64,000 bases of DNA. Origin: Alicyclobacillus acidocaldarius subsp. acidocaldarius Tc-4-1. Lineage in GTDB: Bacteria; Bacillota; Bacilli; Alicyclobacillales; Alicyclobacillaceae. The translations under genes and the position numbers were made by a program. The notes below the pieces were generated by a model. The model saw only the letters and a program-made list of their open reading frames with translations, had not been told where the DNA came from and searched no databases. Below are positions 24,646-33,589 of this stretch, piece by piece; position 1 is the stretch's first letter; every line of letters begins with the position of its first letter. The DNA lies in the NCBI RefSeq assembly GCF_000219875.1, contig NC_017167.1, positions 2,441,361-2,505,360 of the forward strand, given 5' to 3'.

Positions 24646-25843
24646 TCTGATGGACCACATCCTCGCCTTTTCGCCCGGCGACGCGCGCGAACTGCGGGCG
24701 TACTTCGCGCCGGGGCGAGTCAATCTCATCGGCGAGCACACCGACTACAACGGGGGCTACGTGCTGCCCGCCGCGCTCACGATGGGCACATGCCTCGTGG
24801 TGCGCCCCCGCGCCGACCGCCGGTTCCGATTCGCAACAACGTTTTCGAATCACGTCGTCGAGGTGGACGCGGACGACGTGCGGTTCCGCCCGGAGCAGGA
24901 CTTCGCCAACTATCCCCTTGGCGTGATCGACGTGCTGAGCCGCCGAGGCGTGGAAGCGCCAGGCATGGACCTGTTTTTCTTCGGGAATCTCCCGATTGGC
25001 GCTGGCCTGTCCTCGAGTGCATCCGTCGAGGTGGTCACCGCATTCGCCATCAGCGACCTGACGGGCGCCGGGCTGGACCGCGAGTCGCTTGCCGTGATCG
25101 CGCAACAGGCGGAAAACGAATTCGTCGGCGTCAACTGCGGCGTGATGGACCAGTTTTCCGTCGCCATGGGCAAGAAGGACATGGCGCTTTCGCTGAACTG
25201 CCTCACGCTCGCGTACGAATGGGTGCCCGTGCATTCAGAGGGGTATCGCCTGGTCATCGCCAACAGCAACGTGCCGAGGAAGCTCTCGGGATCGAAGTAC
25301 AACGAGCGGCGCGCGGAATGCGAGGCGGCGCTTGCTATTGTGAAACACCGGTTTCCGGACGTTCAAGCGCTCGCGGAAATCGAGCCAGGCCAGTGGCCCG
25401 AGGTGGAGTCGCTCCTGCGCGCGGAGGGCGCGCCAGGATTCGAGGCGGAGATCCTCGTCCGCCGTGCGCGGCACGTCGTCATGGAGAGCCACCGGGCGCG
25501 GGAGGCCGCGCGCCTGTTGGCAGATAGGAACATCGAAGCGTTCGGTGAGCTGATGAACGCGTCGCACCAATCGCTCCGCGACGACTACGAGGTGACTGGT
25601 GAGGCACTGGACGCCCTCGTCGAAGCCGCGTGGAGGGCGGAGGGCTGCATCGGATCGCGCATGACGGGCGCAGGCTTCGGCGGATGCACTGTCAGTCTGG
25701 TTCGAGAGGATGCGGTGGAAGCGTTCACGAGGCACGTCGAAGCAGCGTATCAACGCGCCACGGGCCGCAGTCCCTCGTTTTACATCACCGACATCGGCGA
25801 CGGCGTGCACGCGGTTCCCGCGCTGGACGCGCTGGTGCGCTGA
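24626..25843 (+). CDS. galK: Galactokinase
   Basis: The product has 405 residues with GAAAGGAAGCG before ATG 24626. All three GHMP/galactokinase motifs are present: GRVNLIGEHTDYNGGYVLP, LPIGAGLSSSASVEV (ATP-binding) and MTGAGFGGCTVSLV. VNCGVMDQF carries the catalytic Asp. It phosphorylates galactose at the first step of the Leloir pathway and is the last gene of the deoR-galT-galK operon. Confidence 0.95.
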   Translation: MSIPWPNLMDHILAFSPGDARELRAYFAPGRVNLIGEHTDYNGGYVLPAALTMGTCLVVRPRADRRFRFATTFSNHVVEVDADDVRFRPEQDFANYPLGVIDVLSRRGVEAPGMDLFFFGNLPIGAGLSSSASVEVVTAFAISDLTGAGLDRESLAVIAQQAENEFVGVNCGVMDQFSVAMGKKDMALSLNCLTLAYEWVPVHSEGYRLVIANSNVPRKLSGSKYNERRAECEAALAIVKHRFPDVQALAEIEPGQWPEVESLLRAEGAPGFEAEILVRRARHVVMESHRAREAARLLADRNIEAFGELMNASHQSLRDDYEVTGEALDALVEAAWRAEGCIGSRMTGAGFGGCTVSLVREDAVEAFTRHVEAAYQRATGRSPSFYITDIGDGVHAVPALDALVR

Positions 25844-25848
25844 CGGAA

Positions 25849-25888
25849 GAAGCATCCCCCTCGCCGCTCTTTAGGAGGGGGATGCTTC
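25849..25888 (+). terminator. Long hairpin after galK
   Basis: GAAGCATCCCCCTC and its exact complement form a 14-bp stem with a 12-base loop, 5 bases past the galK stop. No T tract follows on either strand, so it may act as a 3' stabiliser or a factor-assisted terminator between convergent genes. Confidence 0.6.
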
Positions 25889-25906
25889 GCGGTGCCGAGC
25901 GCGCCA

Positions 25907-26206
25907 TCAGGCCTGGACGTCGGCGTAGTCCGGCCTCCGTCGAAAGCGCAGCACGGCGTACGAACACACGGGAAACAGCTTCACGCCCCGCTCGCGGGCC
26001 ATCGCTACCAACTCGTCGACAAGCTTGGCAGCAAGCCCCTGCCCCTGATAGGCCGGATCGACAACCGTGTGATCAATGGTCCACACGCCATCTCCCCGGT
26101 CGGTACAGGTGATATACCCTATCCGTTCCCCATCGTCGTTCCGAAGTTCCACACCGCGTTCCACGCGCAAGAGTTGCATCGCCCTCGCCCTTTCCGCGAA
26201 TGACAT
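25907..26206 (-). CDS. GNAT-like N-acetyltransferase (YjdJ/GCN5-related short family)
   Basis: The product has 99 residues from ATG 26206, whose first base is shared with the TGA of the upstream gene (TGATG), so translation is coupled. VELRNDDGERIGYITCT, TVVDPAYQGQGLAAKLVDELVAMARERG and LFPVCSYA match the short GNAT family with the Q/RxxGxG/A acetyl-CoA loop (QGQGLA). The natural substrate is not known. Confidence 0.8.
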   Translation of the reverse strand: MSFAERARAMQLLRVERGVELRNDDGERIGYITCTDRGDGVWTIDHTVVDPAYQGQGLAAKLVDELVAMARERGVKLFPVCSYAVLRFRRRPDYADVQA

Positions 26207-27159
26207 CACGTGCCGTTTTGCAGCGATCCGCCCGCGGTCTCGTTGTTGGACGGCGTCGCGCTGCCTTCGCCGGCGCCGCTCCCGGTCGAATTCCCGGACC
26301 CCGTTGAAGGCCACCGGGCCGGATGGAGTCCTTGCGGCAGCGGCTGTGAGACGTGCAGGTAGCTCGTCTTCATGGTCCAGACGATTCGCCAGGTCATGCT
26401 CCGCACGGCGATAGCGGCCTTGTCCCCCAGCGCGTGCGCGACGACAGGCGACGGCACGCCGATGACCGCCGCGACGGTCGCACTCTGAAGCTGCGGTGCC
26501 CCGGAAGCGCGAGAGATGGCAAAGTGGCCGTACACCGTGGTGTGGGCGAGAAGCGCCTGAAGGTCCGCCTGCGACATCCCGCGGCTACTGAAGAGCGCGG
26601 AGCCGATGACGCCCGCGACCCACGGACCAAATGCGGATCTCGCGGATGCCGCATCCATGACCGCCACCACCTCGTCTTCGCTCCCGCCTTGCGACACCAT
26701 GCGCGGCGACGTCCACGCGCCGAGCACAGGATCCCATGGGGCCAACGGCGTCGCGGTGCTCACCCAACCACCCTGCTCCTTTTCGTACGCCGCCCCCCGG
26801 AACCAAAGCACGCTCGCATCCCCCGAAGTGCCGGTGCACGTGTACGACTCGGCCTCTTCCCCGTTCACCTGCCACACGTCGTCCTCTGCTCGAAAGAGCG
26901 CCAATTGGCCGTCGCGCGCGAGCTTCTGGGCGAGATGAATCCAGGCTGGCGACTGCGCATACGCGGCCTGCCAGGCGACGGAAAGGCTCGCCTCGCCGGA
27001 TGCCTGCGTCTGGCGATACGGCGCCTGCCGCCACGATTGAATGGCCTGCTGCAGCTCGGGCCCGGGCGACGACGAAGCCGCCGCAACCGGCGGGCTCGCG
27101 GCGACCAAACCCACCACACCTGTCCAGCACACCCCGCGCACCACGCGCCGCAGGGACAT
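26206..27159 (-). CDS. Secreted protein of unknown function
   Basis: The product has 317 residues; AAGGAGAGGG places the start at ATG 27159. A signal peptide is clear (RRVVRGVCWTGVVGLVAA, likely cleavage after VAAA near 31). The mature part has scattered aromatic-rich stretches (YAQSPAWIHLAQKL; ASVLWFRGAAYE). It ends in a Ser/Gly/Asn-rich low-complexity tail. I recognise no domain. It is co-translated with the small acetyltransferase downstream. Confidence 0.6.
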   Translation of the reverse strand: MSLRRVVRGVCWTGVVGLVAASPPVAAASSSPGPELQQAIQSWRQAPYRQTQASGEASLSVAWQAAYAQSPAWIHLAQKLARDGQLALFRAEDDVWQVNGEEAESYTCTGTSGDASVLWFRGAAYEKEQGGWVSTATPLAPWDPVLGAWTSPRMVSQGGSEDEVVAVMDAASARSAFGPWVAGVIGSALFSSRGMSQADLQALLAHTTVYGHFAISRASGAPQLQSATVAAVIGVPSPVVAHALGDKAAIAVRSMTWRIVWTMKTSYLHVSQPLPQGLHPARWPSTGSGNSTGSGAGEGSATPSNNETAGGSLQNGT

Positions 27160-27221
27160 CGCGATCCCTCTCCTTCGCCTTCTTGGGCACATTCTACCAC
27201 TCGGGCGCGAGGCCGAAAAGC

Positions 27222-28238
27222 TCACTTTTGGGCGAGGCGCACCACGCGCCAGAACGCCTCCTTCGCGCGGTGATGGACGTCGAAGAGAAGCGGCCAGTCC
27301 TTCCTGCCCTTGACGGGGAAGTCGTCTCGCCACGTCGAGTCATCCGCCACGCCCCAGAGCGTCACGTTGTCGATGGCATCCCGATGCCGCAAAAAGAGCG
27401 CAAACAGCGCCTCGTAGCGCGCCGCGAGCCGCTCGGCCAGCTCCTCGTCGTACGGCCGCGCAGGCGCCTGTGGGCGATCCGGCTCGTGCACCCACGGGTA
27501 CACGCTCACATCGAGCTCCGTGACGTGCAGCCGGAGGCCAAGCGCCCGATACCGCTCGATGGCCTCCTCCATCTCCTCGATGGGCGGATCGTCCAGCGAG
27601 ACGTGCATCTGCAGCCCCACGCCATGAACAGGGACTCCGCGGTCCAACAGGTGTCCGAGCAGCCGCAGGATGCGGTCCCGTTTGTCGGGCTTCGTCTCGT
27701 TGTAGTCGTTGTAGAAGAGCAGCGCGTCGGGATCCGCTTGGTGCGCCAAGCGAAACGCCTTCTCGATGTAGTCGTCCCCCAGCGCCTGCCGCCATGGGCT
27801 CGGGCGCAGCCAGCCGTCGCCTTGGTCGATCACGGCCTCGTTCACCACGTCCCAGCACGAGACGGCGCCGCGGTAGTGCCCCACGACTTCGGCGATGTGC
27901 CTCTCGAGCCTCCCTTCAACGAGCTTCGCGGGCGCAGGTTGGCCGAAAGAGTCTAGGAACACCCAAGAAGGCGTCTGGTTATGCCACACGAGCGTGTGGC
28001 CGCGCACGAACATGTCGTGATCGCGGGCAAATAAAACGATTTGGTCGGAAGCTGAAAAAGAATACGTATTCTCCTCCGGATGGATGCGCTCCCATTTCAT
28101 CTCGTTCTCCGGCGTCACACTGCTGAAGTGACGCGCCAGGAGATGCGCGTGCGTGTGAACAGTCGCCGCGTTGACCGCAGCGCCGACGCGAAAGCGGGAA
28201 GCGTACGCTTCTTTCAGAGACGGTGCTTGATTCGTCAT
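27222..28238 (-). CDS. Endo-1,4-beta-xylanase, glycoside hydrolase family 10, intracellular
   Basis: The product has 338 residues with no signal peptide. GH10 landmarks are FSSVTPENEMKWERIHPE, VRGHTLVWHNQTPSWVF, the acid/base Glu in CWDVVNEAVID, YNDYNE, GVGLQMH, the nucleophile Glu in RLHVTELDVSVYP, and LWGVADDSTWRDDF. It cleaves beta-1,4-xylosidic bonds. Lack of a signal peptide implies it finishes imported xylo-oligosaccharides in the cytoplasm, as some Firmicute GH10 enzymes do. It is a single gene, with no xylose transporter beside it. Confidence 0.92.
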   Translation of the reverse strand: MTNQAPSLKEAYASRFRVGAAVNAATVHTHAHLLARHFSSVTPENEMKWERIHPEENTYSFSASDQIVLFARDHDMFVRGHTLVWHNQTPSWVFLDSFGQPAPAKLVEGRLERHIAEVVGHYRGAVSCWDVVNEAVIDQGDGWLRPSPWRQALGDDYIEKAFRLAHQADPDALLFYNDYNETKPDKRDRILRLLGHLLDRGVPVHGVGLQMHVSLDDPPIEEMEEAIERYRALGLRLHVTELDVSVYPWVHEPDRPQAPARPYDEELAERLAARYEALFALFLRHRDAIDNVTLWGVADDSTWRDDFPVKGRKDWPLLFDVHHRAKEAFWRVVRLAQK

Positions 28239-28310
28239 GCTCGATCTCCTCCCTGGCCGATCTTTGTCCTAATGGGCTCGATAAGGTGGTGCTAACTGGA
28301 ACGCTTAGGG

Positions 28311-28340
28311 TTGACTTATTTTACCAAGCGCCATTATGAT
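28311..28340 (+). promoter_or_regulatory. Sigma-A promoter of the VIT1-like gene
   Basis: TTGACT (28311-28316), an 18-base spacer and TATGAT (28335-28340) lie 66 bases before ATG 28407. The short leader shows no recognised metal riboswitch. Confidence 0.65.
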
Positions 28341-28406
28341 GAGGTTGTATAGGTGTTGCACCGGCCTTAGGCGGCCAAATCTTTGCAGAACTGAGGACGA
28401 TGGAAG

Positions 28407-29132
28407 ATGAGCACCCTTTCACCATCCGCCAAACTCGATGAACTCATGGGACGAGAACAGCGCAAGACGCCGAGCTGGATCGGCGATGCCATTTACGGCG
28501 TGAACGACGGACTCGGCGCCATCTTTGGCATCATCGCCGGTGTCGCCGGTTACACGGACAACAATCAGACCATCCTCATCTCGGGCTTTTTCGGGGCCTT
28601 AGCGAGTACGCTGTCCATGGCTGCCGGCGCTTGGCTCGCGACGAGATCGGAAAACGAGCTGTTGGACAAGGCGTTCCACGAAGCGAAGCGGGACATCGAG
28701 CAAAACCGGGAGCGGGAGGTGCAGATCCTCTCGCTCATCTACGAAACCCGCGGGTTCGAGCCGCACGAGGCCAAAGAAATCGCCGAGCGCATCGCCAAGG
28801 ACGACGACCTCTTCCTCAAGACCATGGCACAGGAGAAGCACGGCATCCACGAGGCAAGCCGTGGCAACGCCTGGGGTGCGGCATTCTCTGGTGGCCTGTC
28901 GACCTTCATCGGCGGCGTGGTCCCGCTCATCCCGTTCTTCTTCATGCACGGGCTGGCAGCCATCATCACCGCGGCGGCGGTAAGCCTTGCCGCACACTTT
29001 GTCGTCGGTGCGTTGAAGAGCCTCGTCACCGTTCGTTCCTGGTGGTCGAGTGGCATCGAGATGACGATTGCAGGCGTCATTGTCGGCGTGGTCTCGTACC
29101 TGCTCGGCCTCGCAGGCAGCCACGTGCTGTAG
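28407..29132 (+). CDS. VIT1/CCC1-family metal transporter (DUF125)
   Basis: The product has 241 residues. Helix 1 region DAIYGVNDGLGAIFGIIAGVAG is the VIT family signature, followed by GFFGALASTLSMAAGAWLATRSENELL. A charged cytoplasmic helical domain comes next (KRDIEQNREREVQILSLIYE). Helices with GGLSTFIGGVVPLIPFFF and a final pair close the protein, five in all. The family moves Fe2+ or Mn2+ out of the cytoplasm. The substrate here is not shown. It has its own promoter and a strong terminator. Confidence 0.85.
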   Translation: MSTLSPSAKLDELMGREQRKTPSWIGDAIYGVNDGLGAIFGIIAGVAGYTDNNQTILISGFFGALASTLSMAAGAWLATRSENELLDKAFHEAKRDIEQNREREVQILSLIYETRGFEPHEAKEIAERIAKDDDLFLKTMAQEKHGIHEASRGNAWGAAFSGGLSTFIGGVVPLIPFFFMHGLAAIITAAAVSLAAHFVVGALKSLVTVRSWWSSGIEMTIAGVIVGVVSYLLGLAGSHVL

Positions 29133-29147
29133 GCGCGAATGGCACAG

Positions 29148-29184
29148 CGGGCGATCGCGGCTTTTGTCGCGATCGCCCGTTTTT
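29148..29184 (+). terminator. Rho-independent terminator after the VIT1-like gene
   Basis: CGGGCGATCGCG and CGCGATCGCCCG form a 12-bp stem with an 8-base loop, then TTTTT. The T run touches the stop codon of the convergent dehydrogenase. Confidence 0.9.
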
Positions 29185-30241
29185 ACGCCTGCGGGTAGAC
29201 GATGACCTTGATGCTCTCGCTCTTGTTCGTCCGCGCGCGCTCGAGGGCGTCCCCGGCCTCCGCGAGGGGAAACGTGTCCGTGATGAGGTCCCACACGTCG
29301 ATCTCGCGCATGAGCTGAATGCCCGCAGGATACGTGTTGGCGTATCGGAACACGCCGGCCATCTCGATCTCGCCGTCCGTAAGCTGCGTCAGATCGAGTT
29401 CCTTGAGCGGCGACTGCGACAGGCCCACCACCACGAGCCGCCCGCCGCGGCGCAGCGCCGGCAAGAGGGAGGCCACCGCGTCGGGGTGGCCGGCCGTCTC
29501 GATGGCCACGTCGACGCCTTCATGGAAACGCTCGTGAACCGCGTCCGCGATGGCGCCGCGCTTCGCATGCACCGCCTCCGTGGCCCCGAGCTGAAGCGCG
29601 AGTTGAAGCCGCTTCTCCACTGTATCGCTGACCACCACGTCGCCCGCGCCGAGCCGCCGCGCCGCGATCACCGTGAAGAGGCCCACGGGCCCCATTCCAG
29701 CGATGGCGACGCGATCCCCAGGGCGCATGCCGGATCGGCGGATGGCGTGAAGCGCGACGGAGAACGGCTCGACCATCGCCGCCTGTTCGTACGACATGTC
29801 GTCCGGGATGGGATGGACGAAGTCCGCGCGGTGAGCGATGTACTGGGCAAACGCGCCGTCGACGGGCGGCGTCGCGAGGAAGCGGACGTGCGGGCACAGG
29901 TTGTACCGCCCCGATTTGCAAAAGTCACACCGCCCGCAGGTCACGCCGGGCTCGATGGCCACGCGCTGGCCTGGACGCAGATGCTTCACGTTCGCGCCGA
30001 CGGCCACGACGACGCCTGTTGCCTCGTGGCCCAGAATGAGCGGGCCGTCGACCACGTACCTGCCAATCCGGCCGTGTTCGTAGTAGTGGACGTCGGAGCC
30101 GCATACCCCGACCGCTTCCACCCGAATCAAGGCGTCGTCCGGCCCAGGCTCAGGCACCGGAACCTCGCGGACTTCCACCTGTCGGGTACCGACGAGGTAC
30201 GCGGCTTTCATCGTCTTGGGAATGGCGCTCGACACTGCCAC
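29183..30241 (-). CDS. Zinc-dependent sorbitol/polyol dehydrogenase, MDR family
   Basis: The product has 352 residues. Catalytic zinc ligands are Cys in VGVCGSDVHYY and the following GHEATG. The structural zinc Cys cluster is GVTCGRCDFCKSGRYNLC. The Rossmann motif GMGPVGLFTVIAARRLGA precedes VVSDTVEKRL, whose Asp favours NAD+. The pattern FGH-type YYEHGRIGRYVVDGPLILGHE is characteristic of sorbitol/xylitol dehydrogenases. It oxidises polyols to ketoses. The exact substrate is inferred from the family. Confidence 0.85.
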   Translation of the reverse strand: MAVSSAIPKTMKAAYLVGTRQVEVREVPVPEPGPDDALIRVEAVGVCGSDVHYYEHGRIGRYVVDGPLILGHEATGVVVAVGANVKHLRPGQRVAIEPGVTCGRCDFCKSGRYNLCPHVRFLATPPVDGAFAQYIAHRADFVHPIPDDMSYEQAAMVEPFSVALHAIRRSGMRPGDRVAIAGMGPVGLFTVIAARRLGAGDVVVSDTVEKRLQLALQLGATEAVHAKRGAIADAVHERFHEGVDVAIETAGHPDAVASLLPALRRGGRLVVVGLSQSPLKELDLTQLTDGEIEMAGVFRYANTYPAGIQLMREIDVWDLITDTFPLAEAGDALERARTNKSESIKVIVYPQA

Positions 30242-30316
30242 GAGAACTCCCCTTCCTCATGCGTCCTGCACTTCGATTCTAGTATACAGAAGAAGATCAA
30301 GGCGAAGGGTCACCGC

Positions 30317-31147
30317 TCACGTTTGCGCCCGAAACGCCGCGATGGCCTCGCGAACGACCTCGAGATCGATCTCGGCCGGAATCTCCACCTGAACGGTGTA
30401 CGTATCCGTGCCAAACTCCCGGATGGCGAGTGTCGCCTGCCCTCCGGTCATCTCGATCATCTTCGCCTCGAAATCGCGAAACGAAATGGCATACGGCAGC
30501 GGGACCGTACACAGCTTGTTCCCTTCGCGCGCGCCCACCGTGATGGCGGAACTCACCACCGACGCGTTCGGCAGAACGCGGCGGACGCCGCCCTCTTCGA
30601 GGATGGTATGATACCAATTCACGTCTACGACGGTGCCGCTGTACTCGACGCCGCCGAACAGATACGTGCGGAAGCTGACGTATTCCCCGAGCTGAAACGG
30701 CCGGACCGCAAACAGCACCAGTCCCGCGATGAGATTCGCGAGCGTCGACTGCGCACCCACGCCGACAATGACGCCCGTCACCGCGCCGCCGACGAGAATG
30801 CTGCCGACCTTGACCTGCAGCAGATTGAGGCCAATCACAAGGACAAACACGTAACCCACCGCGCTCAGCGCCCGATTGATCACGCTCAGCACGCGGATGT
30901 CCGCGCTCGGGTGCCGAGCCGCCATGACGTTGACCGTGCGGCGAAGCTGGTTGACGACCAAGGCGCCCATCACAAACCAGGCGAGCGCGATGCCCCACTC
31001 GATGATCTGGCGGTCCAGCGAAGGCAGCGATTGAAGTCGCTCCGACTCGCGCCCGAGGTACGCGGCCACCGCGAGCGCCACCAAGAGCACCAGATACATC
31101 GTGAACCGCCGCCACCCGGCGGACCTACGGCGGAACCCTTCCGTCAA
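30317..31147 (-). CDS. MscS-family mechanosensitive channel
   Basis: I start at the TTG at 31147, which has GAGGTG six bases upstream, giving 276 residues. Three membrane helices are visible. The pore helix region reads LNLLQVKVGSILVGGAVTGVIVGVGAQSTL over two segments, with the Gly/Ala packing of MscS. It is followed by LFAVRPFQLGEYVSF and the beta domain (GTVVDVNWYHTILEE, VLPNASVVSSAI). It would release solutes under osmotic downshock. Confidence 0.85.
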   Translation of the reverse strand: MTEGFRRRSAGWRRFTMYLVLLVALAVAAYLGRESERLQSLPSLDRQIIEWGIALAWFVMGALVVNQLRRTVNVMAARHPSADIRVLSVINRALSAVGYVFVLVIGLNLLQVKVGSILVGGAVTGVIVGVGAQSTLANLIAGLVLFAVRPFQLGEYVSFRTYLFGGVEYSGTVVDVNWYHTILEEGGVRRVLPNASVVSSAITVGAREGNKLCTVPLPYAISFRDFEAKMIEMTGGQATLAIREFGTDTYTVQVEIPAEIDLEVVREAIAAFRAQT

Positions 31148-31174
31148 TGAAGACACCTCGGATCTCAAGACTCG

Positions 31175-31205
31175 AGAAAGGCCACAGCGGACGATCGCTG
31201 TGGCC
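31175..31205 (-). terminator. Terminator after the penicillin-binding protein gene
   Basis: On the minus strand GGCCACAGCG and CGCTGTGGCC form a 10-bp stem with a 6-base loop, then TTTCTC. It lies between the stop at 31245 and the mscS start. Confidence 0.7.
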
Positions 31206-31244
31206 ACACAAGTACCCCCATGATACCGCAGGAACGGATGGCCA

Positions 31245-33362
31245 TCAATGGCTCTGCTCCGGCAGCAGGTACGCGGGCGACTGAGTCCAGTTGGACGGAA
31301 TGGCCGTGTTGGTCCACTGGCTCTTCGGCATCCAAGGCTCGTGATGCTCGTCGAAATACGCATCGATCATCTTGCGCGCCAGGATGGCCGAAAAGCTCGC
31401 GCCGTAGCCTCCGCCCGGTGCCATCACCGCCACCGCCACGAGTGGGTGATTCAGAGGCGCGTAGCAGATGAACACCGAGTTGTCGGTGCGGTGTCCGTTG
31501 ATGACAATCTGCGCCGTTCCCGTCTTTCCAGCGGCCTGATAGGGCGCTCCTAGGAAGGCGTAATACGCCGTGCCCGCCGGATTTGACGTCACGCCGTACA
31601 TGCCCTGTTTAATGAGATCCCACTGCCAAGGCGCGGCGCTCACGCGGCCGAGAATCTGCGTCTTGTACGTGAAGATGGGCTTTGCGCCCGAGTTCGGCGT
31701 GCCGTTCGGCGCATAGACGTTCTCGAGCAAGTGGGGCTTGAGCCTGAGCCCCTCGTCCGCCAGCGTCATGGCGTAGACGCCGAGCTCCATGGGCGTGAAC
31801 ATCTGCGACTGGCCGATGGCCGCGTCCGCCAGGCTCGCTGGCGAGCCGTAGTTCACATACTTTCCGGTCTTCGCGATGGACGCCTCGCTCGCCTGCAGAT
31901 TGTACGGCACCTGGATGTTGCCTTTCCGATAGTCCTCAATGTAGAACTCGCCGTGCTCCTCGAAAGGCAAGTCGATGCCGGTCAGCGTGCCGAGACCGAA
32001 GTCTTCCTCTTCCTGAAACATCGCGTTGATGCCCTTCACAAAGTCGGTATCCAAGTAGTTCTGATAGCTGCCGTCCGAAGCGGGATACGTCCCTCCAGAC
32101 GTCGGGCTGGACCCAAACCACTTACCAAGGTGCAGGCCAAGCTCGTAGAAAAACACGTCGCTCGACACCGTGATGGCCTCGATGGGGTTCACCCAGCCAA
32201 ACACGAATCCCTCGTCCTCGTTTTTGCGCTGTGTGCCGATGTAGATGTACCCGTCGTCCAAGATTTCGGTCTTCGGCGTCACCACGCCCGCCTTGAGCGC
32301 CGCCAGCATGTTCGCCGGCTTCACCGTCGAGCCGGGATAGTTGAACGTGTCAATCACGTTGTTCAGCTGAGCCCCTGAGGTCTCCAGATAATGGACGTGA
32401 TTGACATATGTGCCGTCTGTGTACCAGTTGGGGTCCAGATACGGATAGCTCACCATCGCGATCACGCCGCCCGTCTTGACGTTCAGCATCACCGCCGCGG
32501 CGTCCGTGATGTCCTGCTTGTTCGTCTGCGACGAGTCGATCATGTTCTGCAGGAGTTCCTGCGCCACCGCCTGCTCATGCCCGTCGAGGGTGAGCTGGAT
32601 GTTGTCCCCGTTTTGCGGGGCAATCTCGCCCACGCTGCCCACCGCCGTCCCACTCGACGTGACCGTCACCAGTTCATAGCCCGGCTTGCCCTGAAGGAGA
32701 TGCTCATACTCGTACTCAATGCCCGTTTCGCCGACCTGCTGGCTGTACAAATACCCCTTGTATTGGCTCACGTTCTGAGCGGTGATGGCGCCGACATAGC
32801 CGAGCACTTGCCCGGCGAGATCGCCGTATGGGTACTGGCGCTCGTAATCTTGGACCACCTGAATGTTCGGCAACTCGCTCTGGTGTTCGACCACGTACGC
32901 GACCTGCGCGTCGGTCACATTCCGGGCGAGCGTGACCTGCAGGGCCCCTGGGTCGCTCTGCATGGCTTGATACAGGGCCTGCGGCGTCGTCTGAAGCACG
33001 GGCGCGAGGATGGACGCGACGCGGTGCATCTCCGCGTCCGAGATCTGCGTGTAGCGATTGAACTGAATCGTCAGGACGGGTTTGTCCCACGCCAGCACCT
33101 GGCCGTTGGCGTCGTAAACCCAACCGCGCTGCGGGAGGATGGGTACGCGGGCGTATTGGGTCAATTGTTCCGAAGCGCGAAACGAAGCGCCCTTCACCAC
33201 CTGCACGTACGCCAAGCGCAGAATGAGCGAGGTGAACGAGAGAAACACGAGGCTGTACACGACGTGAACGCGGAAGCGGCGCCGTTTCGCAATCTTCGCC
33301 GGATCGGGCGGCGTTACGGCGCCATCCCGGCGCTGTGCGCGCTTCGTTCTCGACCTTCGCAC
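31245..33362 (-). CDS. Class B penicillin-binding protein 2 (transpeptidase)
   Basis: The product has 705 residues from GTG 33362. A basic cytoplasmic tail and one membrane anchor (VVYSLVFLSFTSLILRLAYVQ) come first. The pedestal domain contains RGWVYDANGQVLAWD. Then comes the transpeptidase: SxxK as PGSTVKPANML, SxN region SSDVFFYELG, and KTG as AAGKTGTAQ. It cross-links peptidoglycan outside the membrane, in elongation (PBP2/MrdA) or sporulation (SpoVD-like). The ERQYPYGDLAGQVLGY motif favours MrdA-type. It is not next to mreBCD or rodA. Confidence 0.85.
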   Translation of the reverse strand: MRRSRTKRAQRRDGAVTPPDPAKIAKRRRFRVHVVYSLVFLSFTSLILRLAYVQVVKGASFRASEQLTQYARVPILPQRGWVYDANGQVLAWDKPVLTIQFNRYTQISDAEMHRVASILAPVLQTTPQALYQAMQSDPGALQVTLARNVTDAQVAYVVEHQSELPNIQVVQDYERQYPYGDLAGQVLGYVGAITAQNVSQYKGYLYSQQVGETGIEYEYEHLLQGKPGYELVTVTSSGTAVGSVGEIAPQNGDNIQLTLDGHEQAVAQELLQNMIDSSQTNKQDITDAAAVMLNVKTGGVIAMVSYPYLDPNWYTDGTYVNHVHYLETSGAQLNNVIDTFNYPGSTVKPANMLAALKAGVVTPKTEILDDGYIYIGTQRKNEDEGFVFGWVNPIEAITVSSDVFFYELGLHLGKWFGSSPTSGGTYPASDGSYQNYLDTDFVKGINAMFQEEEDFGLGTLTGIDLPFEEHGEFYIEDYRKGNIQVPYNLQASEASIAKTGKYVNYGSPASLADAAIGQSQMFTPMELGVYAMTLADEGLRLKPHLLENVYAPNGTPNSGAKPIFTYKTQILGRVSAAPWQWDLIKQGMYGVTSNPAGTAYYAFLGAPYQAAGKTGTAQIVINGHRTDNSVFICYAPLNHPLVAVAVMAPGGGYGASFSAILARKMIDAYFDEHHEPWMPKSQWTNTAIPSNWTQSPAYLLPEQSH

Positions 33363-33589
33363 GGCATCTCACTCCGTCCCTCAGTCTCTACTCTTGCTAT
33401 TTAAATCAGACCCACCCCGCTCAGCGCAAGTTCAACCGCTGCCACGCGATCCGCCGGCCTTCTGCGTCGAAACGTTTGCCAAAATGTCGGAAACGCGGCG
33501 TATGCGCCCCGCAGATTTTCGGGTAGAATGAGTATAGTGTGGTTCGCAGGACGAGCCATGTCCGAATTTCGAGTGCTAGGAGTGCTGGC

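Noticed and set aside
25849-25888. Insertion-sequence end or attachment site suggested by the 14-base inverted repeat
   Set aside because: No transposase, target duplication or second copy is present, and it sits just past galK as a 3' hairpin would.
28631-31150. Long plus-strand open frame (839 codons) across the VIT1, dehydrogenase and MscS genes
   Set aside because: It lies over three genes with clear family motifs, has no ribosome site or domain, and shows the Arg/His-rich composition of antisense frames in GC-rich DNA.
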